Shown piece after piece: positions 56,201 to 63,000 of a stretch of 64,000 bases of DNA. Under the pieces are notes generated by a model, which searched no databases, was not told the origin of the DNA, and was given only the letters and a program-made list of their open reading frames with translations. The stretch is from Hexactinellida sp. DTS-2022 (taxonomy: Eukaryota; Porifera; Hexactinellida): assembly GCA_028753945.1 (NCBI GenBank), contig JAPNXP010000018.1:2171643-2235642 (forward strand), read 5' to 3'. Each line of letters starts with the position of its first letter. Position 1 is the stretch's first letter. The position numbers and the translations under genes were made by a program.

Positions 56201-59200
56201 ATTAACCTCTGCACCTCTACAAGTTCTTTAGCAGTCAAATCTTTAATTAGAATAGATACTGCTTTGAAAGCATTGGATTCTTCTAATTGTTCATCTGCTT
56301 TTATCTGCACCAGATACGACTCAATTGGCTGTCCATCTAAAAACTTAAGCCTTGGGAGTATTCCTTGTATCCTTTCTGCATAAAATAAAGTTGCCATTGA
56401 GGTGCAAGGATTCTCTGATATCCAGAGACTACGGAGGTTCTCAAGTTGATCTAGCTTGTGCAATTCCTGTAAATCTTCTATCTTGTTATTCCTTAGATAT
56501 AATTCTCTCAATTTAGGACACTGGCTAACAGGATATAGTTTGGATATACTGTTGGTAGTCAGTATTAGCACTCGCAGTGCGGGTAGTTCTTCTAGGATCG
56601 TAATATCTGTCAGGTTACAGCCCCAGCAGTTGAGAATTTTCAAACTCTCCAGTCGACTGCAACGGCTACGTGTTTGTATGAGATTAGCCGTGAGCTTATG
56701 AACCGACTCTACTTCTGATGAATTTGGCATTGCTAATTTTGCTAATAAGATTGGGCATTATTAATAATTTTGTTTAGCTCCTTCCTCCAGATAAAGGAAT
56801 TCATATTTTTGATTAATGACTAAGGTTTTAGTTACTTAAAACAAGCGTTGCATGTGGACCAAATTAAGCTGACACAAGCTAGTTTCTAATAGCTAATTGA
56901 AATTTGTCATTGAGTAACTTTACATATTCCCATTCTGATGTGGGCGTCTAATCTTTGCGTATTACTTACAGTATTCATTTATCTATGCATGTATTATTCA
57001 ATAGATTCGTGACAAGAATCACCCCAACAAGACGAACCTCTCTCTCGGAGCAGATGGTAAGCTGAATATTATAATTATTTACATATGTATAAATAATTAG
57101 CAATATACAGTCAAAACTCTAAAGGTAAAATAAATTTTATCGAATTAGCGAATGCTCGATTTACCGAGTATTCGAACTAATGAATGTTAATTGTACGCAG
57201 GGTTTCATTTAGGGGGGGGCGGGGCATTTCCCCCCCCCCCCCTCCTTGGATCCTATGTGCCCCCCCTTGGGATTTGAAAAATACATTTATCAAAGCTGAA
57301 GCCGCCGCCCCTCACATTCCCAAAACTCTACTTTGCCCCCCCTTGCCTAAATGTCTGGATGAAATACTGTGTACGTATATCAATTATTTAAGGTTCTCAT
57401 TCTCATTAGTCAAAATAACATTAGTGCCATACTAAAATTTGTTCCAATCTTTTTAGATTTTCTTCCAATCTTTATCTACACTTTGATTCACACCGGAATG
57501 AAAGAGATTGAAGTAGATTTCCTCTACACCTGGAACCTTATCGACCAGAATCTGCTGTCTGGAGAAGGGGGCTATTACCTTACCACACTATGCACAGCTA
57601 GTACGTAATAACATTGATAGATCCACACATCTACTTATTTACAAATGCCTCTGTATAGTATTATTTCTCTTATAAATTAACCGGTATTTTAAAAATATGA
57701 AGGCGAGTGATCATAGGGACAGTGGCGGCGCTACGGGGGGGCAAGGGGGGCTCGAGCCCCCACACTTTTCGGGTGAGCCCCCCCTCGGAGCTGCAAAAGA
57801 ATATCATCCTCAAAAGGATATTACAACCTCTGTACGAGGTTGTATTATAGAAATTACATTCATATTGTCCCGGTACCTTTGAATTAGAATGAATATTTGA
57901 AAATGAAAGCATATAGTACATAGTAATTGGAATTCATTTGTTTTCATTTCGTAATCGCTAATTCACTATCTAAGATTCTAAGTTATATAATTTATTAAAA
58001 AATGGCAAACAATTTTTTTTTTATTCTAATTAAGAAATTTTTAAGTATTCCTAAATGCCTTCACCGCTATACCAATCGACAATTCCCTTTTCTGCTGTAG
58101 CTCCTTTATTATTATAAATTTGATGGTTTCTTAAACTTTATACTATAGTCTTGTAATGGAGCATTAAAAATATTCATTAATTGTGCCCCCCACCCCCCCC
58201 CTGAAATCTCCCTGCCCCCCCTGATTACTAATCCTGGCGCCGCCACTGCATAGGGACCATTTAAGGTATTTAGCATTCAATTTAATTTCTTAAACCCTCA
58301 GGCCTTATTCTCTAACATTCTTACAAACTTAACTCAGACTAATTTTTAAGTGTAACGACCATGCGTAGGTAAATATAATTTTTCCTCGCAACTACAAAGA
58401 TATTTGCTTGATCGTATACATTATTTTCCCTAAATGAAAATTGTTTTGTAACGAAATATCAAACATATTACACATAACCCCAAAATTAGGATATAGTACA
58501 GTACACAGGTACAGTAGTATTTGTATACTACAAAGAATGTGAGGTATAATAAATAAATAATTACATTCGACTCCGCTTAATAGAGCCACCGGTTAAGTGA
58601 TTTCTCCGCTTAATCGGGTCAAAGCAACCTGGGTCCTGGTCCCGAGGTGACTCTATTAAGCGGAGTCGACTGTATTTTAATTGTCAAATACAAGCATACC
58701 CAAGTGAAACTTAGTGTTGCTTCGTGAATATCGACTTAATTTCAGACTTAGTTTAAATTAAGCACAAACTAAGTTTAAGACGTTTAGTGAATAAGGCCCC
58801 AGGGCTTGAATATGAAATGACACAATACTTATCAGAATATGCGGGCAAATTTAGGACAGAAGAAATAATACAAGGCATTTAAATAAACAGGAATACAGAT
58901 GGAACGAATCAGCATTCATGACCAAACCCGACCGGTCGAATCTGGTATAGATTAGAATATTGCGCTTTACTAGTCTTTTAGGATTTTTATGGGCTAACTT
59001 AAACCAAATTTCAGATTGGAAGTGGGGCCATGGCCAAAAGCACCTGAAATTATTACTAAATTATTTTTTTAAGATTATTTCTCTATAAATGTATAACCTA
59101 ATGAAAATTGTATAGAAATATTATGTCTTATAAATTTAAATTCTCTTCCACGATTCCACAGTACCCTTGTCAAACATTCTAAATTTTAGTATTTACTAAT

Positions 59201-59290
59201 TTTTTTTCTTTTTCGTTATACTTAATAATTATTATTTATTTAGTTGAGGTGCTCAAGCAAGCTGATTTTAACTCAGGATCAAAATATTGA
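29277..59290 (+). CDS. RIN: RIN-family Rab5 exchange factor (SH2, proline-rich, RH, VPS9), 18 exons
   Basis: RIN proteins (fly Sprint) bind active Ras and tyrosine kinases and activate Rab5 through a VPS9 domain on early endosomes. Exons: 29277-29286, 29343-29377, 30466-30565, 30643-30674, 31890-32001, 33356-33431, 33515-33573, 33921-36054, 37691-37776, 37852-37909, 39342-39453, 41035-41151, 41281-41396, 41526-41601, 53712-53843, 57005-57056, 57457-57600, 59244-59290. All introns are GT-AG and phases agree, giving 3,498 nt and 1,165 aa. SH2 is at about 31-140, with the phosphotyrosine-binding Arg64 in GQFIVRKSS. A proline-rich region follows at 142-850, then RH at about 860-975 and VPS9 at about 978-1151. 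The protein ends just after VPS9, so no Ras-association domain follows. The least certain points are the first two tiny exons and the donor at 37777. Confidence 0.9.
29533..30416. mobile_element. Long fold-back element in RIN intron 2, 7 bp target duplication
   Basis: An 884 bp element consisting almost entirely of two inverted arms of more than 400 bp, starting CATAGCATTCTATACTC and ending with the reverse complement. GTAAGCC flanks it on both sides (29526-29532 and 30417-30423). Near the centre is AACTTCCTATTCAATG, also found at the centre of the related element at 51385. It fills most of the intron between RIN exons 2 and 3. The transcript would form a very long hairpin. No coding. Confidence 0.88.
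31425..31720 (-). repeat. Dispersed repeat, copy 1 (RIN intron 4)
   Basis: About 260-300 bases match 49490-49745 in reverse complement, including AAGTGGACGGTTTCCAAATG, AACAAGTTGAGGTTTCCACT and CCCTCTAAGAGAT. The family is unknown and no inverted ends are clear. Confidence 0.6.
32219..32601. mobile_element. hAT-like MITE with CCGG-rich ends, copy 2
   Basis: This 383 bp element has CAGAGACGGAACCGG inverted ends and a perfect 8 bp target duplication CTACAGAT (32211-32218 and 32602-32609). It is in reverse orientation relative to the copy at 23044-23421. It lies in RIN intron 5. Eight-base duplications and CAGAG ends are hAT hallmarks. Confidence 0.88.
33636..33800. mobile_element. Short MITE with CTTATATA-GAGCT ends, copy 2
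   Basis: Reverse-orientation copy of the element at 17235-17400, with better-preserved ends (TATATAGAGCTCAGCTCTA). It occupies half of the 347 bp RIN intron 7. Confidence 0.75.
33921..36054 (+). other. Large proline-rich exon of the RIN gene
   Basis: A 2,134 bp exon encodes residues 142-852, a disordered linker rich in Pro, Ser, Arg and Asn. It contains many PxxP-type SH3 ligands: LPPPIPPK, MPPIPPIPPTTPLSP, KPPLLPKPKL and a polyproline tract (35646-35670). Short tyrosine motifs such as EYDTPPDS, YDEPGD and YQDMD could be phosphotyrosine sites. An in-frame acceptor at 33920 and donor GTGGGT at 36055 fit the neighbouring phases. The function is inferred from RIN proteins, where this region binds BIN1-like SH3 domains. 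Confidence 0.85.
36055..37690 (+). other. RIN intron 8
   Basis: This 1.6 kb intron holds one pogo-like MITE and a fragment of the AATAGAGCC family near 36987. No gene. Confidence 0.6.
36531..36716. mobile_element. pogo-like MITE, 186 bp, TA duplication
   Basis: It begins CAGTAGAGCCTCTGAACAAC and ends GGGAGGCTTCACTG, flanked by TA on both sides, with repeated TTGTCCGTTATTTAGAGG inside. Confidence 0.75.
38048..39206. mobile_element. PIF/Harbinger-like non-autonomous element built of GCAAC words
   Basis: The 1,159 bp element starts AGCCCACCATACACGATGCA and ends with nearly the reverse complement, flanked by TTA on both sides (38045-38047 and 39207-39209). That is a PIF/Harbinger-type 3 bp duplication. 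About 180 bp at each end consist of repeated TTGCATGCAAC and CATACACGRTGCAAC words. The middle (about 38226-39029) is unique AT-rich sequence. It occupies most of RIN intron 10. ORFs reading CNKVACN are products of the repeat. Confidence 0.72.
39533..40013. repeat. Palindromic TCGATTTTGTAAAATCGA array, copy 2
   Basis: It has the same inverted ends as copy 1 (ATGTTATGTCGATTTTGTCA and its complement) and about ten internal palindromic words. Its roughly 140 bp of unique sequence (39588-39728) has no counterpart in copy 1. It lies in RIN intron 11. Confidence 0.75.
40119..40266. mobile_element. pogo-like MITE, TA duplication
   Basis: It begins TA-CAGTGGATACCGCG and ends CCGGTATCTACTG-TA, with internal CTTATAACCGG repeats. 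It lies in RIN intron 11. Confidence 0.65.
41882..42692. mobile_element. pogo-like element inside the composite transposon
   Basis: It runs from TA-CAGTAGAAACCG to CCCGGTTTGAACAG-TA, the same family as 17849-18034, with internal GTTAGAATAAACCG words. The other arm of the host element (about 44210-44225) shows the unoccupied site. Confidence 0.65.
42279..42632. mobile_element. TA-flanked MITE (AAATTAACGCG family), nested third level
   Basis: Inverted ends CCTTATTATAGGAAATTAAC and GCGTTAATTTGCTATAATAAGG (shortened here) are flanked by TA at both sides. It contains several ATGAAATTAACGCGAA units. It sits inside the pogo-like element, itself inside the composite element. Confidence 0.75.
42932..43466. 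mobile_element. hAT-like MITE inside the composite transposon
   Basis: The ends are CAGGGCCGGCG and CGCCGGCCCTG, a common hAT terminus. Flanks AATCCAAG and CAATCAAG look like an 8 bp duplication that has since changed. It contains a G run at about 42947-42958. Confidence 0.65.
46089..47306 (-). pseudogene. Transposase-like protein, C-terminal part (frame broken)
   Basis: A 405-residue frame carries what looks like an RNase H-type nuclease core. Asp20 is in QLDGGKQFLKLSV and Asp90 in IACDFKVAAMLVGI. A CPFC zinc-like motif lies at 109-112, ALAPLHILLGLVN at about 161-173, a His pair at 286/291, and Glu312/Glu316 in ISSEQSGEML. From memory, similar proteins occur in cnidarian and arthropod genomes, annotated only as uncharacterised. 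The open frame extends upstream of the listed start as PIGICTDVERLL with no ATG. It lies in a different frame from the N-terminal ORF, separated by 131 bases with one in-frame stop and at least one shift. So the copy is either dead or has an intron there, and I favour dead. Confidence 0.68.
47438..48364 (-). pseudogene. Transposase-like protein, N-terminal zinc-binding part
   Basis: From ATG 48364 this frame gives 308 residues (it is open 24 codons further up). It contains several CxxC pairs typical of zinc-binding N-terminal regions of transposases: CRFC and CSSC, then CYIC and MCSKC. It ends ELGRILRKEGICFPMGE at a TAA. The continuation in the same frame past the stop still looks coding-like. 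It is transcribed toward the C-terminal half at 46089-47306, and the two halves together lie between the inverted repeats of the 45388-49096 element. Confidence 0.65.
48659..48692. repeat. Palindrome upstream of the transposase
   Basis: GAGGTGAAATATT is followed after a short gap by TTTCACCTCACATTTAAAT; with the ATTTAAATGTGAGGTGAAA before it this forms a strong hairpin about 300 bases upstream of the transposase start. Confidence 0.6.
49490..49745 (+). repeat. Dispersed repeat, copy 2
   Basis: Reverse-complement counterpart of 31425-31720, ending about 150 bases before the PIGW start codon. A CTAGCGCGCTTCGCTTGCTA hairpin-rich segment with CCAACCGCTTCGCGGTTGG precedes it at 49301-49378. Confidence 0.6.
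49897..51309 (+). CDS. PIGW: GPI inositol acyltransferase PIG-W (Gwt1), nested in the RIN intron
   Basis: PIG-W acylates the inositol ring of glucosaminyl-phosphatidylinositol in the ER, an early step of GPI-anchor synthesis. The ORF is a 470-residue multi-pass membrane protein (human about 504 aa) with about 12 hydrophobic segments. The diagnostic luminal motif is present at about residues 124-150: DFSIFPTRFQKSELLGVG followed by LMDIGVGSY. This matches the family pattern FPRRxAKTExxGxxxMDxGVG. A second conserved stretch, YGVHWNFFLT, is at about residue 209. The gene is intronless and on the same strand as its host RIN gene. It could be spliced out with the RIN intron or use its own promoter, just downstream of a repeat. 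Confidence 0.93.
   Translation: MSLCEIFLLALVAPIIILIRNIILMFHKSFQILLLAFSWQIIDGIFLIFPSLLSFTLLSEFVNEVVIIGIVAIVITFTIKNSYNPQTFKIFVNLPLYSGSKKQFLTNFRSSVNILACITILAVDFSIFPTRFQKSELLGVGLMDIGVGSYIGISALVSRCVTRPAQLVKISFCQRLVSTLGSCSLISLIGVGRMALLYLFSYHQPVREYGVHWNFFLTIAVVRLVAFAVTSLSPRSIMHLMFLWSIPMLLIYQWALNNGLTHYLQYGRFEECSNCSDLREGFFNSNREGILSTIGFSWIYLASLSIGLFLQYKMSSVYQAVNKLLQLTLMAVILWVATCFSQVYIQPISRCAANLAYCLWTIAMQLSFLAIFLLVDLITAFLLNSKKQQQELYQSDQKIRKNCENMLNTKMLQSSLLEAVNSYQLYYFLMANILTGLVNVVIRDQPVWKSIAFLILAGYQLILIIFVISL
51385..52432. mobile_element. Long fold-back element, 1,048 bp, 7 bp target duplication
   Basis: Two inverted arms of more than 450 bp start CGTGACCTTCGTTATATAAG and end with the reverse complement. 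ACTCAAC flanks both sides (51378-51384 and 52433-52439). The arms are nearly identical: a 67-codon ORF is conserved without change in both (51600-51803 minus, 52025-52228 plus), which is a by-product. The centre includes AACTTCCTATTCATTGATAA, shared with the 29533-30416 element. It inserted into an older CTACTCAA-type repeat. Confidence 0.9.
53530..53683. mobile_element. pogo-like MITE next to RIN exon 15
   Basis: It begins TGCGACCTCGATAATCCGAA and ends TCGGATAATCAAGGTTACACTG-TA (shortened here). It lies about 28 bases before the exon 15 acceptor. Confidence 0.55.
54822..55514. mobile_element. Probable hAT-like element bounded by CAGGGTTG and CAACCCTG
   Basis: The left end GGCAGGGTTGATAAAAATCATG and the right end AAAAATCATTAATTTAAATC..CAACCCTG are inverted copies. 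AATCGGAT and GATGATAAACAAGT words recur in opposite orientation inside. Flanks are CTCTGGGG and CTCAGGGG, an 8 bp duplication with one mismatch. Confidence 0.6.
56111..56116 (-). promoter_or_regulatory. Poly(A) signal for CFAP410
   Basis: AATAAA on the minus strand, about 60 bases beyond the CFAP410 stop. Confidence 0.5.
56176..56730 (-). CDS. CFAP410: Cilia- and flagella-associated protein 410 (LRR protein), nested antisense
   Basis: CFAP410 (C21orf2) works at the ciliary base, binds NEK1 and is needed for ciliogenesis; mutations cause skeletal and retinal disease. The 184-residue ORF has the family signature LKILNCWGCNLTDITILEEL, then leucine-rich repeats: LRVLILTTNSISKL, LRELYLRNNKIEDL and LRSLWISENPC. 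An LRR cap, LPRLKFLDGQPI, follows. A helical C-terminus (about 140-184) matches the short helical tail that oligomerises in the family. Human CFAP410 is about 256 aa; the disordered middle is shorter here. The gene is intronless, opposite in strand to its RIN host, and lies only 274 bases before RIN exon 16. Confidence 0.9.
   Translation of the reverse strand: MPNSSEVESVHKLTANLIQTRSRCSRLESLKILNCWGCNLTDITILEELPALRVLILTTNSISKLYPVSQCPKLRELYLRNNKIEDLQELHKLDQLENLRSLWISENPCTSMATLFYAERIQGILPRLKFLDGQPIESYLVQIKADEQLEESNAFKAVSILIKDLTAKELVEVQRLISLKLHIN
57720..58248. mobile_element. hAT-like MITE in RIN intron 17, perfect 8 bp duplication
   Basis: A 529 bp element with ends CAGTGGCGGCGCTACG and GGCGCCGCCACTG, flanked by CATAGGGA on both sides (57712-57719 and 58249-58256). 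G and C runs sit just inside both ends. Non-coding. Confidence 0.88.
58564..58672. mobile_element. TA-flanked palindromic MITE (AATAGAGCC family)
   Basis: It begins CATTCGACTCCGCTTAATAG and ends CTATTAAGCGGAGTCGACTG, flanked by TA. Same family as 18484-18568. Confidence 0.7.
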
Positions 59291-59696
59291 AATCTGATAG
59301 TTATATTATAACCAGCAGGTTAGTAATAAATAATAATTTTCTGTGAATATAGAATTGTTTCATAAAGTAGCTAAATTAATATTGACCATAACACTGGACT
59401 TATATAATTTGAACTACAGTAGAACACGAATATTATGTACCCTTCTATTTTGTTAATCTCAACCTCGTCCAAGACAAGTTAGAATGCCTGTAGAGGTTTT
59501 GTGTCTTAGGACTATAATAAACAAGGGTGGATTGGTTATGGTTAACCGCATCTCCTACTTAACACATATAAACTGTAGAACATTTTTACCAGTTGGTCAC
59601 CAGTTGGATTTTTAATGATGTTATATTTGTTTTTTAGAACTGGAGTTCCAATAGCTGACTGGGACAACAAAATGAGCAAGATATGGGATATTTGTA

Positions 59697-59729
<33 letters not shown>

Positions 59730-60008
59730 GTATACATAGTGTGTATATGTAAATATATATACATCAAGAGTATATATTCCCTGGATTAAACAGTCAATGT
59801 GTATACATTTTAAGCTTTCACATATGTAAATGTTGTCAGCAAGGCTTTATTTAATATTTGTTGTTCTATTTTCTTGAGAGTACAATTAATAATGAAGTTT
59901 AAATTTAATTGCTTTTAAGTTAATTTATAGTACGTATATATCAATGAATTAGGTCGGCTTATATAATGCAAATGTGGCAATTCGAAGATTTATGTACTAT
60001 TATTATTA
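59291..60008. other. Region between the converging RIN and dynein genes
   Basis: RIN and the dynein gene end toward each other 718 bases apart. AATAAA at 59325-59330 is 35 bases after the RIN stop. TTTATT at 59846-59851 is a possible signal for the dynein gene. A TG repeat (59696-59720) followed by TATATA lies between. A stretch after TTTTTTAG at 59639 reads TGVPIADWDNKMSKIWDI and might be an alternative last exon; I cannot support it further. Confidence 0.55.
59696..59720. repeat. TG dinucleotide microsatellite
   Basis: About 12 TG units followed by a short TA run. Confidence 0.9.
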
Positions 60009-63000
60009 TTATTGCTGTAAGAGTAGAATGTGTTCTCCAAGAGATATGTGAACACTTTCACTGTTGTCTATAAGAGGGAGATACAGTTCACAGCAGTACA
60101 GAGGTCTTTGTGTTATGTCAAAAGAGTAGAGCGACCCAGCTTGGTACTTGTCGTCTGGTTTGACTGGTACAGAGTAGATAACTACCTTCTGGTCAGATAG
60201 ACTGTGAGCAGGTGAGAGGGAGTAGCTTTGAACTTTTGGATGCCATACCACTCCGTTTAAAGACACGCTGTGCAATTCTGCTATTAGTTGTTCACCTTCC
60301 TTCACACTCTCTGTTATGATCTGTAAAGAATAGTGTAGGAACTTTCAAGAAAAAAGTAATTATATAAATTATTTCTCAAAGCTCTCAGGTATTATTGTTC
60401 GATTTTTTAAATCTGACTCTAATGATGTTAAATTGGTCTTTTGAATTCGTGGTTAGGCTTGGGAATTGTCAAAAATTCAAATGCTCCATTCCTTACTAAT
60501 TCAATGTTAAAAGTCATTGAAATTACTTACATAGGTACTTTTTGGATCTAACAAAGTTAAACATCAATTAAATAATTACAGCTAACTTATAGTTTAATAA
60601 ATCTATATACAGGGCCGTACGAGCCTTTTTATACCTGCCCAGGTCAAACCTAACTAGAGTAAGCATCATTGCTACCCATTGTCAAATTTTTTAAATATTA
60701 TTAACTTCTTAAACTGTTAATATGATGGTTTCCTTTATTTGAGTTTTCGCTAGAAAATTATACTAATCAAACTTTAAACATATTATTATTTGTTTTGAAA
60801 CTCAGCAAGTTAGTGAGAACCTGGTTAAATGACCAGGTCAACCTGGTCAGAACCTGGTCTGGAAAAATTATGCCTAGGTTTGACCTGGTTAGTTTATATT
60901 AGTGACACGGCCTATGACTATATAAGAATTAATCTAACGCAATACTTAGTGAACCATTGTTACAAATTAGGGTTGGTGTTACTTAGTTATTTGTTCGTTA
61001 TCTACTTCAATGAAACAGATAAACTTTCTTCTTTTGCTTTAGTTTACTTTACCAAAGTAAGACTAAATAACTCCTTCATATTTAGACTTAATATTTAGGT
61101 AAAGAAAAGTTATAGCTAGTACGTATACTATTTAAAACAATTTACTTCAAATGCATTCGAGCTTGGGCTGCAATTAATATATTTATGTATATAGATTACT
61201 GTGGGTTCCACTTCATAATATAAGAGCTCTTCGGTCTCGCTTTTTTCAAAAACAAAAAAATTTACATTAAAAGTTTGAAAAATTGAATTCGTAATCAGCA
61301 TACTTGTTTACCTTATCTTACATTTAGAAGTTAGTCTCTAGGTTCATTTTGAATATTAATAGAAGTTATTATCTCTTTTTGTCAACAACAACAACAAATG
61401 TTCGCATCACAAATTTGTAGACTTAAATTCGTTATCAGCATACTTAAAAAAAAAAATGGGAATTCGTGAACTGCTATCAGGTGTAGAAATTTAGTGTACG
61501 TCTAATGCTTTGAATTTTCTACAGATCGGAGCAAAATTGGGAAGTTAGTACAAAATATCTGTTTTTCGCAACTGTGACGTCATAATCCCGTTATTTTGTT
61601 TCAAACAAAATTACCCCTGTATACAAATTTTCAGCTTTCTGGGACTCGTTGTCTTTCCAATTAATTCTGGACAAACACACAAACAGACAACAATTCCGCT
61701 TTTAATATATAAATAGATAGATATATGTACGGCTGAAACGAATATACTGACTATTCGTTCGTTTCCAAACGAATATTGGTTTGAAACGGATATTCGTTTA
61801 TTACTTTTGGACAACAACAACATGACTTTATTTAGATTAGAGAAATCGTAAAAATTTTCCTACCTAATAACTAACTTGTGTCTAATACACTTTGTAACTA
61901 TATGATTAAACGATTGTAACATTAACAAAAAACTATATCCCACTGTATTTTGAGTCTTGAATTTGATCTAATGCTTAGTCATCAAAACGAACGAATATTT
62001 GAATATTTGAAAATAATTACTTACCTTAGCAACTGGTTTACACTTGTTTAAATGATGGGAAGCTTTTTTTGCCTGGTGACAAATAGAGGCAGTTATCCAG
62101 GCTAGTGGGTTTTGGTGATACCTTAGCACCAGTGGGCAAGGCCCCAAAATATGACATCGAAAATAATTTAGCGCCTCTTTGTACCAAATTAAACATGTAG
62201 AGATTGATATTCTATTTTCTTTATCTCCCTCGTCCACTTCCGGCATGTACCCAGATGAAACTTGTTGTAGTGTGAGTAGGTTGTTTGGTTGTAGAGAATT
62301 ATATGGAGAGCACCTAGTCGCCTTGAGTAATAGCAAATACGCCTGAAGTTTGTGCTTTATACTTCTCAGCTCCTGCTTCAACACTGCTTGTAGGCTTCCT
62401 GTTTGATAAGATCGGAGGATAGTTTCGAATAATGAATCGTCAATATTTAATAAAGTGATCATATCAGCAATCAGAATGTCTATCATCTCAAGCAAAGGTT
62501 CTAATTTTATTTCTCTAGACGCCATTATTTCCTTTCCCTTGCTCCAGAATTGTTTCACTAACTGTATACTTTCATTACTAGCTGCCATCTCTATCTGTAG
62601 CGGACTTACATTTGATAATCCACGTGGTGCCTCTAATAGAGTACAAGAAAAGAGCCGATTGAAGACAGGAGTCTCTCTTAATACTTCCTCTCTGCCTGTA
62701 TATAGTAAAGACGAGCCTGAGAAGATTGAAGCTAAGAAATGGCCATTTTTAGTAATATAGCTAGAACAGGAGAAAAACTCCTCCAAAAAATAAATTACTG
62801 ATTTCAGGAAACTCGTATGCCACGTAAGCTTGGTTTGATTGTCTATAATAGCATACTTATGCACTGAGTTAATAATTGCATTTATCTGAATTATCTGGAT
62901 ACACTCATCCGAGTAAATACGAGAGTTGTTATTTACAATTTGTAAGTACATTTCTAAGCGTTCTCCAGGTGTAAAATATTTGTGGTTGTATGCTAGTTTA

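Larger units (their letters stand above)
53844..57004 (+). other. 3.2 kb RIN intron containing CFAP410
   Basis: Apart from CFAP410, bases 53844-56100 show repeats: a C/G run near 53970, a segment around 54840-55515 with inverted AAAATCATGATTTT-type words bounded by CAGGGTTG and CAACCCTG (hAT-like ends), and a hairpin at about 55806-55846 (AGAACATGCTTCTA with its complement). No other gene. Confidence 0.6.
53712..59290 (+). other. VPS9 C-terminal exons of the RIN gene
   Basis: Exons 53712-53843, 57005-57056, 57457-57600 and 59244-59290. Read-out: FRKLTEVYSPLRKLELLLDA, then NLSLGADDFLPIFIYTLIH and LLSGEGGYYLTTL, the two signature blocks of VPS9 domains. Asp1102/Asp1103 and the Tyr1142/Tyr1143 pair match the exchange-active Asp and Tyr positions known from Rabex-5. 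The final exon adds EVLKQADFNSGSKY and a TGA stop. Confidence 0.9.
60321..62024 (-). other. Dynein last intron with two repeats
   Basis: This 1.7 kb intron holds an element at 61215-61700 related to 27010-27905, and a hAT-like copy at 61728-62015 that reaches to within 10 bases of the donor. CTGGTC/GACCAGG words at 60645-60895 bound a further short repeat. No gene. Confidence 0.6.
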
